A DNA stretch of 64,000 nucleotides, from the NCBI GenBank assembly GCA_036346225.1, contig JARFIW010001369.1:2980001-3044000 (forward strand), in the 5' to 3' direction. Origin of the DNA: Platerodrilus igneus (taxonomy: Eukaryota; Arthropoda; Insecta; Coleoptera; Lycidae). Position numbers and translations under genes: made by a program. Shown here in pieces: positions 21,640 to 33,130 of this stretch. The notes under the pieces are model-generated. The model searched no databases. It was given only the letters and a program-made list of their open reading frames with translations, and had not been told where the DNA came from. The number at the start of each line of letters is the position of its first letter. Position 1 is the first letter of the stretch.

Positions 21640-23012
21640 CAATAAAAAGAAAAGAAGAAATTAGGAACATCTTGTGAGTCGGTGTGTGGAATGTTGGAAC
21701 CATGAAGCAAGTAGGTAAACTAGAGAATTAAAAATTTAAATAGATAGATTAGCATTAGATATAGTAGGGATTAGCAAAGTTCGACGAATATTTTCGAAAC
21801 CGGAGGTGCGGCTGTTTTGCTAGAAAAACGGGGATCTTTGGAACGCAGACTTTGGTAATTAATACAGGATCGGAGGAAGGAATTCGGTGTGTGGGGATAG
21901 TTATGTAGGAAAGGATATTCTGCAGAAAACTACTTACAGAAGAACGAAAGAGTACTAATGAGGAAGCGGTAGATGTGATCTACAAAGAAATCGAAGACGT
22001 ATTAAGATTTGTAAAAGGGCATGAAAATTTAATAAATACGGTAGATTTTAATGTAATGCTTTCAACATGATGTTGAAAGGCGATAAACGATTCACGTGGA
22101 TGATGCCAGAAGACACGGAGACATTTTAAAGATTCTTGTTAGGCAATAATTTAGGAATCAAGTACAAGACTGTGGAAGCTACCTAAATGCAGATAAGACA
22201 CAGAACACAAGATAGTAATTATGGAAGCCGCAAATAAATTTAAAAATTTGAAAAAAAAGAACGGAGAAAAGCACTCTGACCGTAAGAAACTAAAAGACAA
22301 CGATGCCCACAAAGTATTTGAAAAAAAGTCAAACCAATTTTTGAAAGATAATAGGAAAAATTTCTGATACCAAGAAAGTAGAAGCAGAATGGAATAACAT
22401 TAAATCCAGCTTAGACACGGGGGCCAAAGTTGTATGGTATAAACAAAAGGAAAATAAAGAACTCATGGGCGATAAAGAATATTTGAAATTTAATAGAAGA
22501 AAAGCGAAAATACGTAAATAGACGAGATAAAGCATGGAACAAACATACAAAACCATAAAAACGGGAAAGTATTCGCAAATGCAGAAAAGCTAAAGAACAA
22601 AGGATTGAGGAAAAGTGCAAAAGGGTACAAACTTAGATGGTAAGAGGAAAAACAGTTGTAGCACACAGACTAATTAGAGTGAATTTTAGTGTTATAAAAG
22701 TGTATAGCACAAATATCTAAAGCGCGGGAGAAGAAAAATGTAGAGAAAGTGGATACATGGTAAGACTATATAGGGAATTTATATGCAGGACACGAACTAA
22801 AAGCACTAGAACAGGAATCGCATATTTAAAAGGATGACTTTGGGATATCCTATACTTAGGGGTGAGTTTGAACTAGCATTAAAGAGTCTAAGAAATAGTA
22901 AGGAACCGGGTATAGATAAAATGCAAGTACAAACTCTAAAAGCCGCTGTGCAAGCACTAACAGTATCCGTATGGATAAAGATGTTAGTGGTGACTAGAAA
23001 AGATGGAACATC
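21640..23012 (+). pseudogene. RTE-like LINE: endonuclease and RT start, degraded
   Basis: Plus-strand fragments include a motif close to the AP-endonuclease start (NVGTMKQVGKLEN, then LALDIVGISKVRR) and EAVDVIYKEIEDVLRFVKGH with VDFNVML, resembling the endonuclease GDFN block. Later, LALKSLRNSKEPGIDKMQVQ (22870-22930) is the entry of the RT domain (NKKAPGxDxI). The palm domain proper is missing: after about 22965 the sequence jumps to the 3' end. Many stops and frameshifts exist. The element nicks target DNA and primes reverse transcription from it in its active form. Confidence 0.75.
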
Positions 23013-23267
23013 CCCTTACATGTGATTTTCCAATGTTCCGCCCGAAGGTACTATATTGGTCAGGAAGCGAGTTTTTTTTACCTGAAAAATTTTGAAGTTT
23101 GCCGAGCCCTTGCTGTTCCAAGCAAGGTAAGGATCTTTAACGTGCGTGACAACACTCACACACGAGGCCTCCATTTTATGTCTCATCCGAACGAAGGCGT
23201 ATTTTCGTGAAAAGTGCTCGTCTAACATTTTTCAAGCGGACCGTGTCGGGATTCGAACCCGGGAGAA
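23013..23267 (-). mobile_element. SINE inserted in LINE, with target duplication
   Basis: Reverse-complement copy of the SINE, truncated within its tRNA-like head at the B box (gggattcgaacccggga in plus). The 12-bp agatggaacatc occurs on both sides, at 23001-23012 and 23268-23279, a target-site duplication. The 5' truncation plus duplication fits LINE-mediated retrotransposition. It splits the LINE sequence that continues on both sides. Confidence 0.88.
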
Positions 23268-23545
23268 GATGGAACATCACATAAAGAATAAAAAAATAGG
23301 AGAGGTAGGATGATAAGACACGTTCTAAGATATGAGGGGAATTGTACGGGATATATTAGAAGTAGAGATGGGAGAAAAAGCAAGATAGAGGTATACTTAG
23401 ATTAGACTATTGCACGCAGATAGTGAAAGATGTAGGCTGTGAGAATTTCAAGAAAATGTGTAGTTTAGCTCAGAATTAGAAACAATGTAGGTACGCGTCC
23501 AACTAGTTTCAGGACTGAAAACCTAATGATGATGATTATTAACTC
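23268..23545 (+). pseudogene. RTE-like LINE 3' end, copy 3
   Basis: Continues the LINE after the SINE. It matches 6085-6290 and 6720-6983: gaggtaggatgataagacac, attgcacgcagatagtgaaa, gatgtaggctgtgagaattt, then ggtacgcgtccaactagttt and caggactgaaaacctaatga, followed by (GAT)n-like tail. The shared 3' end of the copies defines the family terminus. Confidence 0.85.
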
Positions 23546-23551
23546 GACAAC

Positions 23552-23618
23552 GTTCAATTGATCCGTATGGATAAGGATGTTAGTGGTGGCTAGAAGAAGA
23601 TGGAACATCACATAAAGA
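23552..23618 (+). repeat. Second copy of LINE segment 22964-23012
   Basis: The sequence from tccgtatggataaggatgtt through agaagatggaacatcacataaa repeats the LINE stretch on either side of the SINE (22966-23012 plus 23268-23287), but without the SINE. It therefore shows the pre-insertion sequence. Confidence 0.8.
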
Positions 23619-25765
23619 TGTATCATTGATTTTTATTTCATCATTGCGTCAGTAACATTCAAGAAATATATGGGTAAACTTACGTTGTTCAAGTGTTTTA
23701 GTTTCGTACTTTGTTACTAAGAAAAACCCAAATAAAATCATTCCTGATATGGGCATGGTTTCATGTAGGTATCATAATTATCATACGGTTGCTTCTGATT
23801 CAACAATAAGTTATGATCTAATTCACTGATGCATAAGGCAATCATTTTGAAAGACTCGTTAAACAGTTTTTATTTGTTTATAAATATTAGTGTAATCATT
23901 GGTGTTCCCGAATGGGTGCCTGAGGCGTTACATTAGTTTGGAGTGTCCTATTTATTCGTGTTACCCTTCAGGAAGTTACTGAATTTATGTATGAACGAGA
24001 ATGATGTTGATATATTTAATGAACCCATCAAAAAGTAATATTCCCAATAAGTGATTAGAAAATTACACATCAAAAAAGCATTTCGTTATAGTAATTTCTT
24101 CGACAACTTGTTCATTGGTTCAAATTTACTATGCATTCAAATGGTAACCCTATAGAAAAACGAGTACAAATGGCAAACGATTATCAAAAACTGTTCACTA
24201 ACTCCAAGAAAACAGACAAACACAGGGAATACTTCATCAACTCTGGAACGATAAAGTGGTAGTCCTAGTTAGGTAGTACCTTTTAGGAGCGGCTCCAGTT
24301 GTAATAGGCCAAATCTAGCATTGGAAAGATGACCAAAATATGATAAACAGCTACTATTACAGCAGCAATTCTTCAATAAAAGAATTTAGAAAACTTTTTG
24401 AGACACATTTTTTGCGGTTAACATTTTTCTAAATTTTAGATATAACTATAAGGCAGCAATTGCCCGCAATTACATAATACTAGTGCCTAATAGAAAAAAG
24501 TAATAGCTAACACCCTAGGCAGGACAACATGTCGTAAGTGTAAAACTGGACTTTGTATTGAATACTTTCGTAAATTTCATACAGGAACATGATATTTACC
24601 ACTACAAGCTATAAATTATTTATCGATTTACATGAATTGTTTATTCGATTGTGCCTGGAAGACTCAAGTGCAACATCTCTTATTGAGATTCAATTGGGTA
24701 ATGAAAGTAGAGCATGTTCAAAAATAGGTTTTTTTGATCTCTTTTTTCCACATTCTGTGCATAAAATCCAAAAATACATAATTTTAATTTCTGAAATTGG
24801 TTAAAATTCAATTGCGCTCAATATTACAGTAAAGTTTTGTTTGTGGACAAAAGGAGATTATTCATTTCAAATAATTACCGTAGAAATACCTTAGGAAAAG
24901 CAATCTTAGTCATTTATTCTCCATTAGTTTTATATTATGAAGAATCTAGTATTCCTTGAAAATAGTTAATTTAATGCGTTCACATTATGTTATCCGCCGC
25001 TCACTTCATTAGTTAAACCTATTAAATGTTTTTAATTATTAAAGTTCAAACTAGTGCATATATTCCTTGAATATTTTATGTATTATTGTGTAACTTAAAA
25101 ACCCTCATGCTAAAAATGAGGTTAACTGTGAAATTTTGACGTAATCTGTTAGAACGGAATTCTCGGCAAAGGTCCGCTTAACTTGCTTCATTTTAAATTA
25201 CTCACTCAATTCTTTTGCATTATTATCATAGCTTCAGGTCATAATCTTTTTGTAAGAGGCGTGGTATATTTTGCATTAATTACGTGTTTTTCTCCAAGCA
25301 GTTCTGTTTCAAACATGTACTCAACTAAATTAACAATAACTGTACATTAATCAACTGATTAAATTACCATGCAATATCGTCAAATTATAGAAAAGTATGA
25401 ATAAGCTACGGAATAAAGACAAAATCTAGTCAGTGGGTTGAGGTTTCTATGATAAAATGTAATGTTAATATCCGTTTCCCGTGTCTGTTGCGAATACAAA
25501 TGATATCGAAATTTTGTTTACTACAATATTTTTAATTTGTTTTGTGTCGTAAGCAAATGTTCGCCAATCTTAGTTAACATAATAAAGTGGACGCACCCAT
25601 TGTAAATATTTTGAAAAGCTTCTGGGCTGATTTATGTTTGAGATGAAATTATTTTACGAACACTGGTTGCATACTAATATACACAATGAGTATGATTCAA
25701 TTATAAATTAAACCTATAAATAAACAATCATGCAGTGTATGAAATACACAAAAATGTTTTAAGTC
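23619..25765. other. AT-rich stretch without recognised features
   Basis: 2.1 kb lacking a supported ORF or repeat match. The short plus ORF at 24589-24804 has no domain. Confidence 0.5.
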
Positions 25766-26031
25766 TTAACCCTTTACGCACAAGATTTTTATATTTTGTG
25801 AAAAAAATATATGTTATGGAAGTTTGTACACTAATTACTATAAAAAAGTGTAAAAAAATGTGCAGTAAGCGAAATATTGTTTTTTGTTAATTTTTGTTTT
25901 GATTCATATATGCAACACTGCGCCCTGAAGGATAGTAATATTTTTTCTAAAGGAGATGGATGAACTCCATTTAGAATTAATATATTTTAAAATAAACAAA
26001 AATTGGTATTGAAATTCATTTTAGGACATTA

Positions 26032-26105
26032 TTACTGATGAAAGTTTTTAAAACAATTTTTATTTTTGTTGAAACACAAAGCTGCCAAACATTTTTGGCA
26101 CTGAC
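26032..26105 (-). pseudogene. piggyBac transposase C-terminal tail
   Basis: Minus frame ending at TAA (26032-26034) reads CLAALCFNKNKNCFKNFHQ, the last part of the piggyBac cysteine-rich domain (a cross-brace zinc finger that binds element ends). The preceding Cys residues lie more than 5 kb away at 31223-31285, because a hAT element is inserted here. The frame is consistent across the 8-bp target duplication. Confidence 0.88.
26098..26105. repeat. hAT target-site duplication, left copy
   Basis: gcactgac immediately precedes CAGTGGC... at 26106. The same eight bases follow the other end at 31223-31230. Eight base pairs is the hAT-superfamily duplication length. Confidence 0.92.
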
Positions 26106-26256
26106 CAGTGGCTTGCCGTGAGATTTTTTAGTGGGGAAGCGCTTCAAGTTGTCACTTATACTACATAATTCTATCTCTTTTTGAATCTTAGATTTTTTAT
26201 ACTCCTCTTTTTTTTAACATAAGTAAATTCCATATTCCGCATTTTGAAAGATACCC

Positions 26257-26325
26257 AGTGTGTGTGTGTGTGTTTGCGTGTGCGCGTGTGTTGCGCGTGT
26301 GAGTGTGACAAGCGTGCGTGTGTAA
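26257..26325. repeat. GT/GC-rich microsatellite
   Basis: A run of GTGTGT with GCGTGTGCGCGTG interruptions inside the hAT, near its left end. Alternating purine-pyrimidine DNA of this sort can adopt Z-form, but no function is implied. Confidence 0.9.
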
Positions 26326-27004
26326 CTTAGGAAGTTTGAGCTTTGTGTTTGGAAGCAAAAAAAGTAGATATAAGGAAGTATGTGTTGTTTTGGAGGCGTA
26401 TTACAGCATATTGCTTTATTTCTTTGGATTTGAAATAATTAGTTTTGCTGATTTATGTATTTTAATGTTTGTATTATTTTGAATTTTCAAATTACCTAAA
26501 AAGTTCTTTAAAACCTTTGATGCCAATAAACTTCCATTTAGAATTGAACCAACCTTTTTAAAAAATATGCTAAAATATAACCAATAAGTATTCTGCGAAT
26601 TTTGCATTAAAAGCCAGCTGATAAAATGTGAGGAAGACCACATTGTTTTTTATTTTTACAATTTTAAGAATTGCACTCACATTAACAAAGAAAATTATTT
26701 TAAACAAACTTATTATTCGAAGTAAAACTAAATCTTATTTAGAAATATTAAAAAGACATTTTTGGTTAAAAAATAATAAACTTAAGGACGTAAAAATTCA
26801 AATGAATGCGACTGTATTTTCCAATTTACTTATCAGCTAGTAGAAATATTACGTATATCATCAGCCGTTTGTGATGCACAATACACAATACTTATAAAAA
26901 AGTTTAACTACCTGATATTTCTGCAAATTCGAATATATAAACAACTTATGTAGTTAAATTCACTTATGCTCTAAGCACTAAAAAAAAACCTAAGTATTAA
27001 TAAC
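26326..27004. other. hAT interior, no recognised gene
   Basis: AT-rich sequence within the hAT. Two opposing short ORFs (26416-26643 minus, 26628-26840 plus) have only low-complexity Lys/Ile-rich translations and are not called as genes. Confidence 0.5.
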
Positions 27005-27610
27005 TTGCTACGTTCAGCGACGTAGTCTAAACGAGGAAAATAAAACCGAGGAAGAAAAAGAAGAAATTGGCCGGACTCAATCGGCGAGTGGGCGGGGTAT
27101 TATACCAAAAAAAATTAAGGAAGGCCTGAAATAAAGATATACTCACTCACGCACAATCAAATATTTACAAACTAAAAACCTCTAATTTAAAAAAACAAAA
27201 TTATATACAAAACACATTAGCACCAAAAATGAACAATTCGTAGGTACACAATATACATATCTACGAAATAAAGCCAAGAATCATTTTTAACATGGCGAGC
27301 TGCAGTTTTTAGTTCACCCCCTATATTAATCTTCAAACAAGAAAAAGGAACAAAACTACCCCACTAAAAACCACAGCTCGAAATCAGCATTGCAAGTACG
27401 GAATTCTATACATCAAATTATCCTAATAAAAAAATCAGTAGGCATTATAATATCCTCGCACATACAAACAACAAGTCATTTTACCACCAACAAGGTGATG
27501 CATCCGTAGACCCGTGTACATATGTTGTTTTCAACACTTACCGGGTACCCATATAAGAAAATAAGTATATAAACACTCACCCTCGAGTCACCACCGCCGG
27601 GTTGGCTTCT
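27005..27610 (-). repeat. Dispersed repeat with an apparently preserved intron, copy 2
   Basis: Reverse-complement homologue of 8683-9331. In minus orientation GTGAGT stands at 27580-27575 and TTTATTTCAG ends at 27126, giving a putative 455-bp intron with correct splice signals. The downstream exon-like part includes gccttcctt and ccgcccactcgccgattgag. Upstream, the sequence diverges from copy 1 exactly at the donor site. It lies inside the hAT, on the strand of the transposase but downstream of it. Confidence 0.6.
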
Positions 27611-28406
27611 ACCGTCTGTAAAAACGGTGCGAAACAGAGGTGCGCATGATCCCGCCTTGGGAGGGTCCTCCTATCATGAGGGGCGACCATTCATTGTGGC
27701 TTTAAGGGACACCGGAAGGAGCTATAGTAACTATAAATAAAATAAATTTATTGTCGTCAAAAAGCACAATTTTATAAAGCCCATAAATACTCACCACGCT
27801 GTAAGGCATGCGCCAACTTTTCATACAGAAAAACGGAAACAACCAACCATTCTACGCGTGTTTTCGTTGTGTAAATTAAAAAGCAAGTGAATATTAATTT
27901 CGTTTCACTAATGACGAGAGCTTAAAGAAATATTGTTATTAAGAAAATAAAACTGGAAAAACGCGGTTTATTGGGATGATACGCGCCTATAATTTGAGGA
28001 AGCTTTCAATGGAAAACACATAAGAATCAATTATCAGATACCTAGAACCAGTTATCGCCTGTTTAATTTTAGCATAAACTTTACGTTGAGAAATTCTTAG
28101 AAGGAGTATTTATTATTAATTAGGCTCTAGGATGTAACAATAGGAATCGAATTTATACAAATAGATAAATGAATTAACAGGTGAAAGGGTTTTTTAATTT
28201 ACTGAATTAATTTTCGTTTTTAAGGCCAAAGAGATTTGAATTGAAAATTATTAGACCGCGTATTTATTATTAACAGAAAAAAATGTACGGGATGTTCAAA
28301 ATAAACGTAACAAACTATAAACAATAAGACACACGAACATACACACACTTAAACAATATATACAGTGTTGACGACGCACTTTTTTCTTTGGCTCTTATTC
28401 AATATT
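27611..28406. other. hAT interior 3' of transposase
   Basis: A GC-richer block at 27600-27730 (ggtgcgcatgatcccgcctt, catgaggggcgaccattcat) is followed by AT-rich DNA. No coding signal recognised. Confidence 0.5.
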
Positions 28407-30440
28407 TTATTTATAATGCAATTCTATTCTTCTATTAACCTGTGCAAACATGTCTATTACATCATCATAAAATCTTGGATTCTGCATCAAGTTACTAATA
28501 CATTCTTTTTCTATAGACAACATAGCTAAATGGGATAGTCTTTCTTCACCAGTTGAATTTCTGATAAAGGTTTTAATGCGCTTTAATGTAGAAAAACTGC
28601 ATTCAACCGAAGCACTTGTTGCCGGAATTGTTAAAACAAGTTGACACAATTTAAAGACTTTACTATAGGATTCTGCCAAATCAATTTGTTTAAGAAAACG
28701 TAGCATAGTTAGCGGTGTTTTTTGATTATTGATTTCTGGGATGTTGTATAAAACACTTAGCTGTGAATTTAATGCCAAAATGTCAAAAAATTTGCATGAT
28801 TAAGTTTTAAACTATTAAAGGCTTCTTCAGGAAAACGGACTTTATTATAGTTGTTATAATTACATAATTCGACGAATTTTAATTCACTGAAGTTCTGAAA
28901 TCTGCTTCTGAGTTGTTGAGAAATATTATCAAAAATTTCTAAATATAATCTACGATAGGAAGTTACAATATTACCTTTATTGTCAATTCTAATACGTTTA
29001 CTTTGTGGTTCTAAACTCAAATTTAGTGTTTTGTCCCAAATTTCTTGAAAGTTTTCTCTTTTTGATTTAATTGTTTTTCAAAATTATTGATGTTTTGAAC
29101 ACAGAAACTACTATCATTCGATTTAGTTTGCAAAATATCAAACAAAAGGTCCGTGTAAAGAAAAATTTCTGAAAACACATTGAGTACAAAATTAAAATTA
29201 AAATCCGTTTCCATCAGCTGTAAGTAGCCTCTAGAAAAATTTACAGTTTCGGGATCCCACATATCTTTATGCACTAAAATATTTTTAAACATTTCTATTA
29301 GAGCTTCACGATATTGCGACACCGTCTGTACCAGTCGTGCGCTGTAATTCCAGCGTGTGGGAACAACTCTAAGAAATCTTTTTTGAACATGTGTATCTAA
29401 AGCGCGAGTTCTTTTAGTGGATTTTGAAAAAATGTAGCCATTCTAATACTAATACTAAATTTAATCTATGTGCCAAACAATAAATAAAAATGGCATTTTG
29501 AAACTTTTGTCTTACTTTTGCTTGAAGATCGCCCAAGTGTCCTGCCATTACAGCAGCTCCGTCATAACTCTGAACAACAAGTTTTATAAACATGGCATCT
29601 GCTGTTCTGTCGGCGGTTATATCCAAAAATTTCAAAAACATCTTCGCCAATTTTACGTAACGTATTACCACAGCTAGCTGGCTAAAATTAGTTATGTCGG
29701 TTGTTTCGTCTAAAACAATTTAAAAGATGCATCCTTTACTTCTAGTTTAATGCTATCTAGTACAATATCCGATACGCATTTTATTAAATCATTTTGGATT
29801 CGGTTAGATGTACCACGAAAAACAGTTGAATCCCTCAAATGGGTTTTTAAGGTTTCGTCATACTTAGCAAGGAACTCCACCAAGTTGATATAGTTTCCAC
29901 GATTAATGAACTCTTTATCTTGGTGACCCCTAAAACTTAGTTCATGATTTTCAAGAAAACACGTAACGTCAATTAACCGCTTCAAGATGTTTCTATTTTA
30001 ACTCACTAGATCATTATGTTGCTTATGACTAAGTTTTAACTGATTGTCCAAACTATATTCAATACGAGACTTACCAAATATCCTTTCTTTAAGTAACGAA
30101 GTTAAATGTCCTTTGCTATTAGTGTGTACTTTAACATTTTTATGGAAGTTGTTTAAGTCCGAAAATCCGTTTGAGTTCCAAGAGGTGTTTTCAAAAATAT
30201 TAAAGAGCAAACAAGGCCAACAAAATAATTTTTTCAGTGTGTCATATCCTGTTAACCATTTATATTTATCATAAAAGTCCATTTTAAAGTGTATAATAAA
30301 TTGTTTAACGGAGTGTTCAACTTTACTTTCTAAATTAATAGGCGGGGTAGGTCTACCTGAAGATATTATGTTATATTTTCTTGAAAACTGTACTGAAAAA
30401 ATCGTTTTTCTAAAATTTTACACACCACACATACGCAACC
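28407..30440 (-). pseudogene. hAT transposase, ZMYM1-like, degraded
   Basis: In minus order: GRPTPPINLESKVEHSVKQF; a TTF-type zinc finger around LKKLFCWPCLLFN with NNFHKNVKVHTNSKGHLTSL; the DUF4371-type segment LSFRGHQDKEFINRGNYINL; VVQSYDGAAVMAGHLGDLQA, with the conserved Asp of the hAT core; YCLAHRLNLVLV; and at the C-terminus LVLTIPATSASVECSFSTLK, the hAT dimerisation region. The frame is broken into about six pieces by stops and frameshifts. Active enzymes of this type cut and paste the element using a DDE centre in the nucleus. The C-terminal piece (28407-28778) is best preserved. Confidence 0.92.
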
Positions 30441-31222
30441 ACTATTATTACTCTGGTTGCTTTTAATTGTCTATTTCCCGAAACTGATGAACAAGAAGGT
30501 TTATTAGGTTTACTCGATTGTAACACAAGTTATTCTTAAATGGCACTGATAACAAATACAAACACTACCTAATTATGGGTTACCATAAAATATTTCGTAA
30601 TTTCGTAATTCCAACAAAAAATTATGTAAAATATGAATGAAGTGCAGTAATTTTAAAAATAATTATTACTTACACAAAAGATTAACTAATACTTTACTTA
30701 TGCTATTATTAAAATAAAGCGAATTCCAAATATGTATACGCTTTACCATCATATAACAACGGATGTTTTACTTTTAACGCAGTATGGGTACGAGTAGGTA
30801 TACGATATTCCAAGAAGCTCCAGTACACAGCGCTTCCAGGTCTGCTAATATCATCGGCATTCGACAGTACACAATAGTGAAGAGCATACGCGTCCGCAAT
30901 GAAACGGAACTGCGATCGTTTGAACTTTGGAAGCGTTAGAAAATGCCGCAAGTTCATTTATTTGTGTGCAGGCAGACGAAGGGTCGTATACAGATTGTGA
31001 AGACGTCATGATTCATGAATTTAGAAATTTCTCCTTCGATGTCCTGTTGTTAGTGTTTTGCGCTTGGCTTGAGGAAGTTAGTTCTGAATACTGAAAGACG
31101 CCAGGAGCAAGGAGAATTCTATTGAATATTGAATACACTGTTAATGCCCGAAATTTCATATTTCTACCTATAACAACTAGGGAAGCGGTGCTTCCGTCGC
31201 TTCCATTGACAGCACGCCGCTG
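30441..31222. other. hAT 5' side, no recognised gene
   Basis: Sequence between the transposase and the right terminal repeat. The last 60 bp contain gaagcggtgcttccgtcgct, an inverted relative of gggaagcgcttc near the left end, so the terminal inverted repeat may extend in patches. ORF 30709-30957 has no recognised domain. Confidence 0.5.
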
Positions 31223-31230
31223 GCACTGAC
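31223..31230. repeat. hAT target-site duplication, right copy
   Basis: gcactgac directly after the right hAT end, identical to 26098-26105. Confidence 0.92.
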
Positions 31231-32096
31231 ATAAGTAAATCCAGTACAAGGTGGAATCTTGCAACGAAGTCTCTTTTCCATCCATTGTGGCCAGTGAGAA
31301 TATCCATCTGTTCTTATATCTTTGGGCGGACTCGAAGTACTACATTGTCGTTGTCGGTCATCTAATCTTCTTTCCAAGTCTGACTTTCGTTCTCTTTTGG
31401 TTTCAGCACGAACACCCACCATACACAATGTTTGTCCAACTTCAATTCTAAATTCTGCCAAACCCAAGCTGTTTTATTGTTCTTCTGTTTATTGCACTTT
31501 TTGTCAAGAATCCTGGCATTTGCCACGGTAATAATCGAGGGTATGGTAAAAAAGTCGGAAATACCACTTTTTCGCTTTTATACGTATTCTATAACGACCT
31601 ATAAAACTATCAACCAAATCGACTCATTCCATGTCTTTGTTGTAATCTTTTATGATGTTAGGACAATCGACTTCTATCTTCTTTTTCTCTTTTTTGTCAT
31701 ATCTTTCAACCTTTTGTTTAAGAAATGTTCCTACATATGTCGATAATAAATTTACACTTTTATTATCTTTCCATGTAACTAAAGAAAGAGGCACACCATC
31801 CATTTCTGACACAAACTTGTAACCCATACCACGAACGTCATTTTTCATGTCTGCTTCAGTTGGTAAAGAGCAATTCGGTATTCTGTTCCTTTTCATAGTA
31901 CCGAGACTTAAAATACATTGTTCTGCAAGTTGAGCTACAAGGGGTATTGTAGTATAAAAATTATCGAAATATACCGTATGGTTTAATTTTGTTGGTAAAT
32001 TACGCAATAACCTTATTACAGTGTTGGCACAAGCTCCCAAATTAATTTCATCCAGTTGATTTTCCAGTCCAGTATATACTTCAAAACTGTTTATGT
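31223..32096 (-). pseudogene. piggyBac transposase, C-terminal half
   Basis: Minus frames show SFEVYTGLENQLDEINLGA, NTVIRLLRNLPTKLNHTVYF, DNFYTTIPLVAQLAEQCILS, WKDNKSVNLLSTYVGTFLKQ, then after a stop VDLVDSFIGRYRIRIKAKKW. These carry the second and third acidic residues of the piggyBac DDD triad (Asp of FDNFYT and Asp of VDLVD). Frameshifted sequence near 31230-31470 leads into a cysteine-rich end whose last residues are found at 26032-26105. The N-terminal half, with the first catalytic Asp, is missing: the frame stops at 32096, where another repeat starts. The protein would excise and integrate piggyBac DNA at TTAA. Confidence 0.92.
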
Positions 32097-32103
32097 TCCT
32101 GTT

Positions 32104-32560
32104 GAGGTACAAACGAAATGAAAAAAGGTACAGGTACAAGCGATTCTCTATCGAAAGGCGTTGACGAAATTAAAATATCTTAAGGTTGGGGTCCGCTCAT
32201 TTTTTAATGTTTTTTATTTTGTTACCCTTTGAAGTACAAACGAAATGAAAAGTGGTACAAACGAGTACAAACGATTTTCTATCGAATGGCGTTGACGAAA
32301 TTAAAATATCTTAAAGTTAGGGGCCGGTTATTTTTTAATTTTTTTACCCTTTGAGGCACAAACGAAATAAAAAGTGGTATAAATGGGTACAAGCGATTCT
32401 CTATTGAATGGCGTTGACGAAATTAAAATATCTTAAAGTTGGGGTCGGTTATTTTTAATTTTTTTATTTTGTTACCCTTTGAGGTACAAACGAAATGAAA
32501 AGTGGTACAAACGGGTACAAACGAGGTACAAATCCACTAAATTATTTTAAAAATTTTTAA
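32104..32560 (+). repeat. Minisatellite, units of about 125 bp, copy A
   Basis: Four units start near 32104, 32228, 32350 and 32479, each beginning ttgaggtacaaacgaaatg or similar and including gcgttgacgaaattaaaata and tcttaaagttggggtcggtt. The last unit is partial. The translation is not open over the units. Confidence 0.9.
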
Positions 32561-33130
32561 TGAAGTTGGGCGCCAGGTATATGATGCTAGAAACACCCTA
32601 GCATTATGCACAACCCGGAAGAGGAAAAATGCATCAAATAAAGAAAATATACAGAAGAATATAATAAACAAGTCAGAAAGGAAATCTAAAGAAATGAAAG
32701 CTCAAAAAAAAGTTATCGGCAATGTCTTGGAAACAGAAAATCTGATTTTGCGTGAGGGCTCCACCGATTTTATAGGTAATGAGTAATTACCGAACTATAT
32801 TGAAGACTTAGGAACACCGTACGAGTTTTTCAGATACTTTTTCGATAAAACTCTTATTGCTTTAATCGTCACACAATCAAATTTATATTCATCCCATTTG
32901 TTTTACAAGAAATAAATGTCCACAAATATTTAGGAATATGCATTTTTATGTCTGTGATTCACTGGCCTAATGTCGGAAGTTACTGGTCAAATTAACCGTT
33001 CTAGTATTTTAGAACTTCTTTAATGTGCAGGTCCGTTCAGAATGATAAATTATTGTAAACAATTACAGGTATTGGTTTTGCAATATCCTCAACAAATGTT
33101 GCTTGCACGAAACGAGTGATTGGAAAACTA
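32561..33130. other. Non-coding part of copy A
   Basis: No gene recognised. The corresponding part of copy B is collinear, with a microsatellite expansion near 35993-36027 that is absent here. Confidence 0.55.

Larger units (their letters stand above)
25766..26105 (-). mobile_element. piggyBac 3' end with terminal repeat
   Basis: TTAA at 25766-25769 is followed by ccctttacgcacaag. TTAA plus CCCTTT is the signature of piggyBac-superfamily ends (TTAA target duplicated, element starting CCC). In minus orientation this is the 3' end of the element whose coding part continues at 31223-32096 across a hAT insertion. The other end is missing, so TTAA on the far side cannot be checked. Confidence 0.85.
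26106..31222 (-). mobile_element. hAT transposon (ZMYM1-like), 5.1 kb, nested in piggyBac
   Basis: The ends are short imperfect inverted repeats: cagtggcttgccgtga on the left and, in reverse complement, cagcggcgtgctgtca on the right. They lie between perfect 8-bp duplications (gcactgac). The element carries a degraded transposase on the minus strand (28407-30440), a GT-rich microsatellite near its left end, and a repeat with an apparent intron at 27005-27610. It interrupts the last exon-like stretch of a piggyBac transposase. All boundary criteria for hAT elements are met. Confidence 0.93.

Noticed and set aside
31251..31746. Plus ORFs at 31.25-31.75 kb
   Set aside because: Antisense to the piggyBac transposase, recognised by conserved blocks on the minus strand.
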